Shown here: positions 9,370 to 17,412 of the stretch, in pieces
Layout: each line of letters opens with the position of its first letter
Numbering within the stretch: position 1 is the first letter of the stretch
Assembly (NCBI GenBank): GCA_028864885.1
Contig: JAGWLR010000015.1
Location: 1 to 48,712, forward strand
Direction: 5' to 3'
Length of the DNA stretch: 48,712 bases
Source: Burkholderiales bacterium
GTDB lineage: Bacteria > Pseudomonadota > Gammaproteobacteria > Burkholderiales > Burkholderiaceae_C
Translations under genes and position numbers: made by a program
The notes under the pieces: generated by a model
The model's database searches: none
What the model saw: only the letters and a program-made list of their open reading frames with translations
What the model was told of the DNA's origin: nothing

Positions 9370-9396
9370 GATTCGGCCTTTCCCGAACAAACTTGA
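9370..9396 (-). promoter_or_regulatory. Sigma-28 (FliA) promoter-like site for the GGDEF-EAL gene
   Basis: Reading the minus strand, TCAAGTTT is followed by exactly 11 bases and then GCCGAATC. The enterobacterial FliA consensus is TAAAGTTT-N11-GCCGATAA. Transcription would start near 9363, about 54 bases before the ATG at 9309. This is a motif match only. Confidence 0.65.
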
Positions 9397-9425
9397 GCCG
9401 TCTGGGTTGCCTACAATCCCGCCCC

Positions 9426-11432
9426 ATGGCGACCAAATCCAACACCCCCACTCCATCCAAGAACACCCAGCCCAATGCCACCTATGGCGAGGGCTCGATC
9501 CGGGTGCTCAAAGGATTGGAGCCCGTTAAACAGCGTCCGGGTATGTACACCCGGACTGACAACCCGCTGCACATCATCCAAGAGGTGATTGACAATGCGG
9601 CGGACGAAGCCTTGGCCGGATTTGGCAAGCGCATCGCCGTCACCCTGCACGCCGACGGGTCGATCAGCGTTGAAGACGACGGCCGTGGCATCCCCTTCGG
9701 TCTGCACCCGGAAGAGCAGGTGCCTGTGGTGGAAATCGTGTTCACCCGGCTGCATGCAGGGGGCAAGTTCGACAAGGGCGCCGGCGGGGCCTACAGCTTC
9801 TCGGGTGGTTTGCACGGGGTTGGGGTCAGCGTCACCAATGCCCTGTCGACACGTTTGCAGGTCACGGTTTGCCGTGACAAACAAGTGGCACAACTGGCCT
9901 TCAGTGGCGGGGATGTGATCGAACCGGTGGCGGTGAGGCCCGCTGGCAGCGGCGATCGCAAAAATGGCACGACCGTTCGTGCGTGGCCCGATGCCAAGTA
10001 TTTTGAAAGCGCCGAGCTGCCCAAAGGCGAGTTGGTGCACATGTTGCGCAGCAAAGCGGTGCTGATGCCTGGGGTGACCATCACGCTCACCTACGAAAAG
10101 ACGGGCGAGACGCAGACTTGGCTCTACAAAGGTGGCCTGCGCGACTATTTGACCCAAACCTTGTCGGCAGACCCGGTGATCCCGCTGTTCGAAGGCGAGC
10201 AGTACGCCGGGGGCAATGAGTCAGAAAACTTCGCCGAAGGCGAGGGCGCGGCTTGGTGCGTGGCGTTCACCGAAGAGGGCTCGCCCATGCGCGAGAGCTA
10301 CGTCAACCTGATCCCTACCGTGGCGGGTGGCACGCACGAGGCGGGCTTGAAAGACGGCATGTTCAACGCCGTCAAAGGCTTCATCGAGATGCATTCGCTG
10401 CTGCCCAAGGGGGTAAAGCTGATGCCTGACGATGTGTTTGGCCGCGCCAGTTTTGTGCTCAGCGCCAAGGTGCTCGACCCGCAGTTTCAGGGGCAAACCA
10501 AAGAGCGCTTGAACAGCCGCGATGCCTTGCGCCTGGTCAGCACCTACGTCAAACCGACGATGGAGCTGTGGCTCAACCAGCATGTCGAATACGGCAAAAA
10601 GCTGGCCGAGCTGGTCATCAAGCAAGCCCAGGCGCGCCAGCGCGCGGGTCAAAAGGTCGAAAAAAGGAAGAGCTCTGGCGTGGCGGTGCTGCCTGGCAAG
10701 CTGACTGACTGCGAAAGTCGCGACATCGCCTTCAATGAAGTGTTCCTGGTGGAAGGGGATTCGGCTGGCGGCAGCGCCAAAATGGGTCGCAACAAGGAAA
10801 CCCAAGCCATCCTGCCCCTGCGTGGCAAGGTGCTGAACGCCTGGGAGGTGGAGCGTGACCGCCTTTTTGCCAACAACGAAATCCACGACATCTCTGTGGC
10901 GATCGGGGTGGATCCCCACGGCCCGAACGATTCGCCAGATTTGAGTGGCCTGCGCTACGGCAAGATCTGCATCCTGTCTGACGCCGATGTGGACGGCTCG
11001 CACATCCAGGTGCTGCTGCTCACCCTGTTCTTCCGTCACTTCCCCAAGTTGATTGAGACGGGGCACATCTATGTGGCGCGCCCCCCGCTGTTCCGCGTGG
11101 ATGCACCTGCACGGGGCAAGAAGCCGGCCGCCAAGCTGTATGCCCTGGACGAAGGCGAACTGCACGCCATTCTCGACAAGCTGCGCAAAGAGGGCTGCCG
11201 GGAAGGCGCCTGGTCGATCAGCCGCTTCAAAGGCTTGGGCGAGATGAATGCCGAGCAGTTGTGGGACACCACGCTCAACCCCGATACCCGGCGCTTGTTG
11301 CCCGTAGCCTATGGTGAGGCCGGCTTTGATTCGACCGAGGGGTCGTTCAACAAGCTCATGGGCAAGGGGGAGGCAGCTGCCCGGCGTGAGCTGATGGAGA
11401 TCCACGGAGACCAGATCGAGGTCGATATCTGA
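9426..11432 (+). CDS. parE: DNA topoisomerase IV subunit B (ParE)
   Basis: ParE is the ATPase subunit of topoisomerase IV, which unlinks daughter chromosomes. The 668-aa product has the GHKL ATPase domain with EVIDNAADEALAGF, DDGRGIPFG and the GGLHGVGVSVTNALS lid. A transducer domain follows, then the TOPRIM domain with VEGDSAGGSAKMGR and the metal-binding DADVDGSHIQ. The closing GLGEMN region is also present. The ATG at 9426 was chosen over an upstream ATG at 9393. It has no ribosome site, but a TACAAT hexamer at 9412-9417 suggests transcription starts at or next to the start codon. parC lies 6 kb downstream on the same strand rather than adjacent. Confidence 0.97.
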   Translation: MATKSNTPTPSKNTQPNATYGEGSIRVLKGLEPVKQRPGMYTRTDNPLHIIQEVIDNAADEALAGFGKRIAVTLHADGSISVEDDGRGIPFGLHPEEQVPVVEIVFTRLHAGGKFDKGAGGAYSFSGGLHGVGVSVTNALSTRLQVTVCRDKQVAQLAFSGGDVIEPVAVRPAGSGDRKNGTTVRAWPDAKYFESAELPKGELVHMLRSKAVLMPGVTITLTYEKTGETQTWLYKGGLRDYLTQTLSADPVIPLFEGEQYAGGNESENFAEGEGAAWCVAFTEEGSPMRESYVNLIPTVAGGTHEAGLKDGMFNAVKGFIEMHSLLPKGVKLMPDDVFGRASFVLSAKVLDPQFQGQTKERLNSRDALRLVSTYVKPTMELWLNQHVEYGKKLAELVIKQAQARQRAGQKVEKRKSSGVAVLPGKLTDCESRDIAFNEVFLVEGDSAGGSAKMGRNKETQAILPLRGKVLNAWEVERDRLFANNEIHDISVAIGVDPHGPNDSPDLSGLRYGKICILSDADVDGSHIQVLLLTLFFRHFPKLIETGHIYVARPPLFRVDAPARGKKPAAKLYALDEGELHAILDKLRKEGCREGAWSISRFKGLGEMNAEQLWDTTLNPDTRRLLPVAYGEAGFDSTEGSFNKLMGKGEAAARRELMEIHGDQIEVDI

Positions 11433-11531
11433 TTGTTTCGGACAAACCCGACCCTTGTGCATGGGGGCCAGCCATCGGTTGAGGTGGATGTCAGCTTGAC
11501 CGCGCGGTGTCGTGCCCATTTAATAGGCGAC

Positions 11532-11547
11532 TGGCACATTTTCTGCT
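11532..11547 (+). promoter_or_regulatory. Sigma-54 promoter-like site upstream of the 424-aa unknown gene
   Basis: TGGCACATTTTCTGCT matches the RpoN consensus TGGCACG-N4-TTGCW with the GG and GC pairs separated by the required 10 bases; only one base in each element differs. Transcription would begin near 11558, about 33 bases before the ATG at 11591. No activator site was identified. Confidence 0.65.
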
Positions 11548-11590
11548 CAGACAGCGTGCGTCTTCCGTTCCCACCAAGGTGTCCTGATCC

Positions 11591-12865
11591 ATGAATTCAC
11601 CCCGATCTGCCTCGTCTGGGGAGGCCAGCTCCTCACGGGCCGACCGTTACGATCCTAAGTCGTGGGGCTTGACCACGCAGGTGGCCACCCAAGTCGTGGC
11701 ACGGGGGGGGGATGACCGATCAGACGCCAAAGCGTCGGCGGACCCGACCATCGGCAAGCCAGTTGGCGGTGATACCTGGGAGCTGTTCGTGTCCTGCCTG
11801 CCGGCGGATGCCATGGAGCAGCAGTTTGATCTGCGCTCACCCTATTTCATCGCGCTGCACGAGTTGGGCGGGGCGGGCGGTGGTCAATTGTTGACCGCGA
11901 TTGCCAAGCGACTCAATGTGCCGATCAAGCGCTTGGTGATTCGGCGCCAGAGCTTTGGCACCGAATTGGCCACCTTGTCTTTTTTCGACCTTCGCGCCAC
12001 GAACGGTCAAACGGTGCGGGTGTATGGCACCGATGCGCAATCCGATGAGGTCACGCGCAATCAGCTACGCCGCGTGCTGATGGCACGAAGCCGCATGTGC
12101 GTGGTCTTGACCCCTTCGATGACGCAGGCCGAATGGGCCTCTGGTTTGACCGCCTTGGCGCAGACGCTGCAAGAGCAGCGCGCCCGAACCCGCAGCCTTG
12201 TTTTCGTGCCACAGGCTGATTCGACTGTGCTGGCGGCCTTGATCGCAGGTTTCTCGCGGCGGGTGGTGGTGCCGGTTGCCACCGCACCTGCCAGCGCGCG
12301 AGCCGTTGAAGCCTGGCCCTTTCTGGTGGCTTCGTGGAACAAGCTGCATGCCAGCACCAGTCCCGATACCCCACTGAGCCTGCAATGGTTGCTCGATTCG
12401 ACATGGCCAGACGAGTCGCCGGCAACTCCGCCCACCTCAGCTTCGGCCGTTGCCCAGGCTGACGCCCCCCAGTTGCGTGACGACCAGCTTTTGCATCTGC
12501 ACGCCTATGCCAACGGCGTCGCAGCCTGCAAGGGGGTCGAGGCGTGCTGCATTTTCAACGTGCTGACCTTGCAGATGCAGGCTCGCGCCGGTCGCAGTGC
12601 CGTGGCCGCCGATGTGATGATGCGCCAGGGGCGCGTGCTGGTGGCCACCATGCAAGCCAGCAGCGTGGCATTGGGATTGGGCAAGGTCATCCGGGAGGGC
12701 GTGATCAAACTGGCTGAGCACTTTGTCGTGCTGCGCTTGATTCGTGGCGCACCCAATATGCTGCTGATGGTGATCACGCAATACGACTCAGATGCCGATC
12801 TGGCCGCACTGAAGGCCGAAATGTCTCAGCAGGATCGCTTCTTCAAGGCTGCGATTGCGCGTTGA
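11591..12865 (+). CDS. Protein of unknown function with possible C-terminal roadblock-like domain
   Basis: I do not recognise this 424-aa protein as a named family. It starts with a polar, Ser/Ala-rich stretch (residues 1-60). A mixed alpha/beta region of about 215 residues follows, with several strand-like blocks (RLVIRRQSFGTELATLSFF, CVVLTP, SLVFVP), then an Ala/Pro/Ser linker (about 277-297). The final 120 residues start with a cysteine-containing segment (GVEACCIFN) and run LTLQMQARAG...VVLRLIRGAPNMLLMVI. That order of strands and helices resembles Roadblock/LC7 regulators of small GTPases, but this is a guess from pattern. No signal peptide or membrane helix is seen. The gene sits behind a sigma-54-like promoter. 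Its 3' end overlaps the convergent cutA gene by 23 bases. Confidence 0.75.
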   Translation: MNSPRSASSGEASSSRADRYDPKSWGLTTQVATQVVARGGDDRSDAKASADPTIGKPVGGDTWELFVSCLPADAMEQQFDLRSPYFIALHELGGAGGGQLLTAIAKRLNVPIKRLVIRRQSFGTELATLSFFDLRATNGQTVRVYGTDAQSDEVTRNQLRRVLMARSRMCVVLTPSMTQAEWASGLTALAQTLQEQRARTRSLVFVPQADSTVLAALIAGFSRRVVVPVATAPASARAVEAWPFLVASWNKLHASTSPDTPLSLQWLLDSTWPDESPATPPTSASAVAQADAPQLRDDQLLHLHAYANGVAACKGVEACCIFNVLTLQMQARAGRSAVAADVMMRQGRVLVATMQASSVALGLGKVIREGVIKLAEHFVVLRLIRGAPNMLLMVITQYDSDADLAALKAEMSQQDRFFKAAIAR

Positions 12866-13172
12866 TCCAATCGGCAAAGGCTTCATCGCAGCGTTCGAAA
12901 GGCACCGCGTACAGTGCCGGCAACTCGTATGGATGCTGGTGCTTGATGGCCTGCGCTATTGCCGCATAACGGCTCTCCGTCGTTTTGAACAGCAAGCGAT
13001 ATTCGGGAGATTGCTGTACCTGCCCTTCCCACCAGTAGACGCTGTCGATCCGAGTGATCTGGGCGCACGCTGCCAGGTGCTGCTCAATGATCGACCGAGC
13101 CAGGCCCTGCGCAGCCTCTTCGGTGTCGACGGTGGTGTAGACGGCCAGTTGCTTCATCGTGGTGGTGGGCAT
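12843..13172 (-). CDS. cutA: Divalent-cation tolerance protein CutA
   Basis: CutA1 proteins are small PII-like trimers linked to copper and other divalent-metal tolerance. The 109-aa length is normal. The family signature is visible: an N-terminal strand VYTTVDTEEAAQGLARSIIE, then CAQITRIDSVYWWEGQVQ, which holds the conserved Cys and Trp-Trp-Glu. The helix IAQAIKHQHPYELPALYAVP comes next. The ATG at 13172 has a GAAAGAG ribosome site; another ATG at 13157 is possible. The stop is 23 bases inside the convergent unknown gene. It lies just downstream of the FeS-photolyase gene on the same strand (11-base gap) and may share its transcript. Confidence 0.93.
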   Translation of the reverse strand: MPTTTMKQLAVYTTVDTEEAAQGLARSIIEQHLAACAQITRIDSVYWWEGQVQQSPEYRLLFKTTESRYAAIAQAIKHQHPYELPALYAVPFERCDEAFADWINAQSQP

Positions 13173-13183
13173 GGTCGGCTCTT

Positions 13184-14725
13184 TCAGAGATGATTGAGAT
13201 TGGACCTCAAAATGGCTCCTCGTTCCAGCCAGGCCTGGCGCTGACGGTCGTCCATCCGATCGATTTGTTTGTAGACGAAGGCCAGCCGCGGCGAATGGGC
13301 CAATGCGGGCGCATGGCGCAGATGGAAATCCCAGTACAAGGCGTTGAAAGGGCAGGCGTCTTCGCCCAGGCGCTCCTTGGGCTTATAGCGGCAGGTGCCG
13401 CACTCGTCTCCCATGCGCTGCAGGTAGGCGGCGCTGGCTGTGTAGGGCTTGGTCGCCAGCAGCCCCCCATCGGCAAATTGGCTCATGCCCAGGGTGTTGG
13501 GCAGCTCCACCCATTCAAATGCGTCGATGTAGATGCCCAGATACCACTGATGCACGGCTTGCGGCGAAAGCCCTGCCAGCAAGGCGAAGTTGCCGATCAC
13601 CATCAGACGCTGGATGTGGTGGGCATAGGCGTGTTCGAGCGATTGGCCGATGGCCTGGGCCATGCACACCATGTGGGTCTGGCCGGTCCAGAACCATTCT
13701 GGCAGGGGGCGCACATGCCCCAGATGGTTGCGGGCTTCGTACCCTGGCATGTGTGCCCAGTACACCCCGCGTACATATTCGCGCCAGCCCAGAATTTGTC
13801 GCACAAAGCCTTCGACTGCAGCCAGCGGGGCGAGTCCTTGCTCATATGCGCGTACCGCCGCGTCAATCACTTCACGAGGGTGAAGCATCTTGGTGTTCAG
13901 CGCAAATGACAGCAAGGAGTGAAACAGGCGCCAACCCTGCGTGCTTCGAGCATCCTGGTAATCGCCGAAATGGGGCAGGGCATGCGTCACAAATGCGGCC
14001 AGATCTTGCAAGGCTTCAGCGCGGTTCAAGGGCCATCTGAATGCCTGTGCCTGCGGGGCACCCAAGCTTTTGACGCCGGCGGCTTCAATGGTTTGCCACA
14101 ACTCGGTGTGGTCGTGAGTCGATCGCCAGTCTGAGGGCAACTCGGGCTGACCTTTCCAGGGCTTGCGGTTGTCATGGTCGAAGTTCCACTGGTCGCCGGC
14201 GGGTTGGGTGGCGGTGGCCATCAGGATGTGGTGCTTCTTGCGCATGTGGCGATAGAAGTGCTCCATCAACCAGCTCTTGCGTCCGGCGAACAATTGCGCC
14301 AGCTCATGACGCTCGGTCAGGAAGTGTTCACTGCTCACCATTCGGCACGAAACCTGCCCGGCGGAGTTGAGGGCATCGCGCCACGCCGATAACTGGTGGT
14401 CGAGTCGGTGTTCGTCTGGTTCCTGGTATTCGATGCTGCTGGCGCCATAGTGGGCGATCAGCGCATCCAGATTGCCGGTGATCGATTGGCGATTGTGTGC
14501 GTCGTCGATGCGAACGTAGCGCACCCGGTGTCCAGCCTCTTTCAACTTTCTAGCCAGATCTCGCATCGCTGCAAAGATCCCGATGATCTTTTGCGCGTGG
14601 TGCAGCACGTAATCGGTCTCCTGCCGCACCTCCATCAGCACGTAGACCACATCGGGGTGCGCGGCCTTGAGCCAACTGTGTTCGGGATTGAGTTGATCGC
14701 CCAGGATCAGGCGCAGGGTGGTCAT
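13184..14725 (-). CDS. FeS-type bacterial cryptochrome/(6-4) photolyase
   Basis: This is a flavoprotein of the iron-sulfur bacterial cryptochrome/photolyase class, whose studied members repair (6-4) photoproducts or act as light receptors. The 513-aa product begins [16 protein letters not shown], the diagnostic N-terminus of this class. Four cysteines that would ligate a [4Fe-4S] cluster are at residues 354, 442, 445 and 458 (HMVCMA, ECGTCRY, DACPF). Their spacing equals that recalled for Agrobacterium PhrB (350, 438, 441, 454). I chose the ATG at 14725, which overlaps the stop of the upstream DUF2256 gene as ATGA, over an in-frame start at 14752. It is the third gene of a minus-strand photolyase operon. 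Repair versus signalling cannot be settled by reading. Confidence 0.92.
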   Translation of the reverse strand: MTTLRLILGDQLNPEHSWLKAAHPDVVYVLMEVRQETDYVLHHAQKIIGIFAAMRDLARKLKEAGHRVRYVRIDDAHNRQSITGNLDALIAHYGASSIEYQEPDEHRLDHQLSAWRDALNSAGQVSCRMVSSEHFLTERHELAQLFAGRKSWLMEHFYRHMRKKHHILMATATQPAGDQWNFDHDNRKPWKGQPELPSDWRSTHDHTELWQTIEAAGVKSLGAPQAQAFRWPLNRAEALQDLAAFVTHALPHFGDYQDARSTQGWRLFHSLLSFALNTKMLHPREVIDAAVRAYEQGLAPLAAVEGFVRQILGWREYVRGVYWAHMPGYEARNHLGHVRPLPEWFWTGQTHMVCMAQAIGQSLEHAYAHHIQRLMVIGNFALLAGLSPQAVHQWYLGIYIDAFEWVELPNTLGMSQFADGGLLATKPYTASAAYLQRMGDECGTCRYKPKERLGEDACPFNALYWDFHLRHAPALAHSPRLAFVYKQIDRMDDRQRQAWLERGAILRSNLNHL

Positions 14726-14871
14726 GCGCTGGGCTTTCTTTGAGATCGGCAACGGTCAGAGCAGTACTTCACCTCGTCCCACACCTTTTCCCATTTTTTG
14801 CGCCACGCAAAAGGGCGACCGCAGCACAGACAAATCTTGCTGGGCAGATCAGACTTTTTGCGCATGCGCAT
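14722..14871 (-). CDS. DUF2256 zinc-ribbon-like small protein between two photolyase genes
   Basis: A 49-aa gene, short enough to be missed by most length cut-offs. The product opens [20 protein letters not shown] and contains two cysteine clusters, CLCC at residues 13-16 and CSDRC at 37-41, separated by a basic, Trp-rich segment [11 protein letters not shown]. This matches the DUF2256 family as I recall it, whose members often sit beside cryptochrome/photolyase genes. The start ATG directly abuts the stop of the upstream photolyase gene, and its stop overlaps the next start as ATGA, so the three genes should be translated in coupling. A metal-binding helper role in the light-repair operon is inference; no function is established. 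Confidence 0.88.
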   Translation of the reverse strand: MRMRKKSDLPSKICLCCGRPFAWRKKWEKVWDEVKYCSDRCRSQRKPSA

Positions 14872-16425
14872 TCAATCAAACTCCAGATTCAGTTGATCCA
14901 CCACGCGGGTGGGAGCGCGCCGCGAGCCCGCGTGAGGCTGTTGCCTTGAGCCATGTTTTTCCACAATGGCCGCCTTGCCCGCGCGAACTTCGGGTTGAGC
15001 TCTGAGGGCATGCAGTCGCGCTTTCGAGGTGCGCAAGGCCACGCTCAAATCCACGCAGGGCAGCGGGATGTCTGCATCGGGGTCTGGGCCCACACGCAAG
15101 CTCAGTCGGGTTTGCAAGTCGGGTGGCATGCGCCAGGGCTCCCACAGCCAGGTGTCGGGCACGCGACGCAGGGCGGGCAGCCAGCGGCGCACAAAATGGC
15201 CTTGTGGGTCTTGATCCTGCGCTTGTTTGATCGGGTTGTAGACCCGCGTGGTGTTGATCCCGGTCGTGCCCGATTGCATCTGCATCTGGCTCCAGTGAAT
15301 GCCGGGTTCGTAATCCAGAAAATGCCTGGCCAGCCACAAACCCACGGGCCGCCAGTGCAGCCACAGTGGGTAGGCTGCGGCCGACACCAGCATGGCGCGC
15401 ATCCGAAAGTTCAGCCAGCCGGTTTCTTTCAACATGGCCACGCAGGCGTCCACCAGGGGCCAGCCGGTGCGGCCTTGGGTCAGGGCATCAAAGTGAGCCG
15501 GGTTCCAGTCGGGCTCGCGCAGCCCGTCGTAGCCTCGGTGCAGGTTTCGCCATTCGAGCTCGGGTTCGCTTTCCAATTTCTGGATGAAGTGGCAGTGCCA
15601 GTACAGCCTGCTGGTGAACGCGTTCAACCCTTTGCGTCGGCGCTCATCTCGGGCCGTGCTCGCCCCAGCCAGTGCATGCAGTTGCCCACGGGTTTCTTGC
15701 ACCACATGCCTCATGCTGACGTTGCCCCACGCCAGATAGGGTGACAGCCGAGAGCAGGCCTCGGGCGCGCACAAGGGCGATGAGATGCCCCCGCGATACT
15801 GGGCACAACGATCAGCCAAAAAATCGTGCAACACCGACAAGCCGAGTGTTTCGCGGCCCCGCTGGCGCTGAGGGGGATCGAGCTCGCGGATGCCGAGTTG
15901 CATGGCGGGAGGCGGCGGGGGCTCTTGCCAGGGCAAGGGCTGATCCTTGAGGTCTGGTTCCGGCCACGTGGGGGCGCTCATGTGCTTCTCCCAGGCTGAT
16001 TGCCAGGCGTCTAGCGAAGCGAGGCGGCGAACCACGCCAAACTGGGCGTATTCATGCCATCCCACGCCATGTTGGCGACACCAGCGACCCACCGCCTTAT
16101 CCCGCTGAAAGGTCAGATCGTTGCCGGTTTCCTCATGCGCGTACAGCCCCTCGAAAGGCGCCAGTTGATGCAACCGTGTCAGAACCTCGGTGACTTCGCC
16201 GGTGACCACGTGCAGGGTGGCGCCCAGGCGCCGAAGCTGGCGGTACAGATCACGCAGGCTTTCCAGTACAAAGCCGTAGTGCTGTGAAGAGACATCGTCT
16301 TGCCGCCAGTAACTGGGTTCGATCACGTACAGGCAAAGAACCCGGCCCTGTCGTGCTGCATGGCACAGCGCCGCGTGGTCGTGCACGCGCAAATCCCGCT
16401 TGAACCAGACGACGTTGTAAGACAT
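14872..16425 (-). CDS. Cryptochrome/deoxyribodipyrimidine photolyase family protein
   Basis: This is a FAD-dependent light enzyme of the classical photolyase/cryptochrome superfamily, expected to repair cyclobutane pyrimidine dimers or sense blue light. The 517-aa product starts YNVVWFKRDLRVHDHAAL, the N-terminal antenna domain (about residues 1-135). The FAD-binding helical domain in the second half includes MQMQSGTTGINTTRVYNP and the QDPQGHFVRRWLPAL region common to the family. A shorter-than-usual catalytic region and a Trp-rich C-terminal part leave its exact subclass open. The ATG at 16425 is chosen; a TTG 9 bases upstream is also in frame. It is the first gene of the photolyase-DUF2256-FeS photolyase operon. 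Confidence 0.9.
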   Translation of the reverse strand: MSYNVVWFKRDLRVHDHAALCHAARQGRVLCLYVIEPSYWRQDDVSSQHYGFVLESLRDLYRQLRRLGATLHVVTGEVTEVLTRLHQLAPFEGLYAHEETGNDLTFQRDKAVGRWCRQHGVGWHEYAQFGVVRRLASLDAWQSAWEKHMSAPTWPEPDLKDQPLPWQEPPPPPAMQLGIRELDPPQRQRGRETLGLSVLHDFLADRCAQYRGGISSPLCAPEACSRLSPYLAWGNVSMRHVVQETRGQLHALAGASTARDERRRKGLNAFTSRLYWHCHFIQKLESEPELEWRNLHRGYDGLREPDWNPAHFDALTQGRTGWPLVDACVAMLKETGWLNFRMRAMLVSAAAYPLWLHWRPVGLWLARHFLDYEPGIHWSQMQMQSGTTGINTTRVYNPIKQAQDQDPQGHFVRRWLPALRRVPDTWLWEPWRMPPDLQTRLSLRVGPDPDADIPLPCVDLSVALRTSKARLHALRAQPEVRAGKAAIVEKHGSRQQPHAGSRRAPTRVVDQLNLEFD

Positions 16426-16477
16426 GGCTGGCAAGCATAGGAGGGCCGGATTAACCCGGCCGACGCCAAGGGCTTAC

Positions 16478-17206
16478 CTATTGCGTCGCAGCCTCGGCCA
16501 ATTTCACCCGATCGGATTTCATCCAGCCGACCGTGGTGACGTGGGTGATGGGGTGGGTGTAGCTGACTCGCGCCCAACCGGGCACGCGCGACAGGATGCT
16601 GACTTTGTCGCCGCCCACAATGAACTTGCCGATGTAGCAAGACAGATCTGGGGCACTGTGCAAGAGGCTGCGGCCCTTGGCGCCCACGAAGCCGGGGCCG
16701 GTTTCGCTCGACGATGTATTTTTAGGCTCGCTGGCCTCACACGATTCAGATGGCTTGTGGATGCTGCGGGTGGGCAGGCCCGCTGCGGGTGGATGGGCTT
16801 CCAAATCTTTGATCGCGGCCATCATGACCGATTCTTCCGACTTTTGGCCGCAGGCCGCGTCGATGGAAGCGGTGGGATCGAGGCTGATGCGATCGGCATG
16901 CTCGACCTGCCAGTTGCCCCCGCGTTTGCGAAACTGAACCCGCTTGAGTTGCATTTGCCCATTGACGATCAGAGGCGCACCATACTCGTCTGCACGGATC
17001 CCGCAGGCCTGCGCCTGGGCGCCTTCTACCCACACTCGGTTCATCGTCAGGGCTGAGGGGGCTAGATGCCCCTTGACCGTAGCCGTTCGAGCCTGGGCGA
17101 CCAAGGCAATGCGCGTGGGGTCGTCAGCCTTGAGCTGGTGCGCATGGCAGAGCGAGGTGCCGGCCCATAGCAGGCCGGCGATCGAGGCGATGAGTAGACG
17201 TGACAT
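16478..17206 (-). CDS. Secreted SH3-like domain protein of unknown function
   Basis: The 242-aa product has a signal peptide (residues 1 to about 22, MSRLLIASIAGLL then CHAHQ). The middle region has scattered cysteines (ACGIRADEYG, DAACGQK), and a Ser/Glu/Pro linker follows. The last 65 residues read like a bacterial SH3 fold: CYIGKFIVGGDKVSILSRVP, ARVSYTHPITHVTTVGWMKSD. Such domains often bind cell-wall peptides, so a periplasmic envelope role is a fair guess. The ATG at 17206 gives a clean signal peptide; an earlier start at 17221 is less likely. It sits on the minus strand, about 50 bases upstream of the photolyase operon. I know no named homolog. Confidence 0.75.
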   Translation of the reverse strand: MSRLLIASIAGLLWAGTSLCHAHQLKADDPTRIALVAQARTATVKGHLAPSALTMNRVWVEGAQAQACGIRADEYGAPLIVNGQMQLKRVQFRKRGGNWQVEHADRISLDPTASIDAACGQKSEESVMMAAIKDLEAHPPAAGLPTRSIHKPSESCEASEPKNTSSSETGPGFVGAKGRSLLHSAPDLSCYIGKFIVGGDKVSILSRVPGWARVSYTHPITHVTTVGWMKSDRVKLAEAATQ

Positions 17207-17412
17207 GCCATCAAGGCGCAAGCGTCAAGCTGCCCGCGCAGAGTCATGGAAGTCTCAAGATACCGAAATACGGACGCCGTTAAATCGGTAAACAAGGGGG
17301 CAAATCCCCGCAGCTATCGCGATCAGTTGGCTCGCGCCGGGTCAGGGCTGGGGTGGTTTGTCGGGAGCGACTAAACTGCGGCCTGCAAAGTCCCGCACGT
17401 ATTCTGATAACG

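Noticed and set aside
10221-11519. 432-codon frame on the minus strand opposite parE
   Set aside because: It is a shadow of parE with no recognisable domain, and its ends do not fit neighbouring genes.
17297-17320. Possible riboswitch-like GC hairpin (GGGG...CCCC) upstream of parC
   Set aside because: Only a 4-5 bp stem is present, without conserved aptamer features, and it is far from the parC start.
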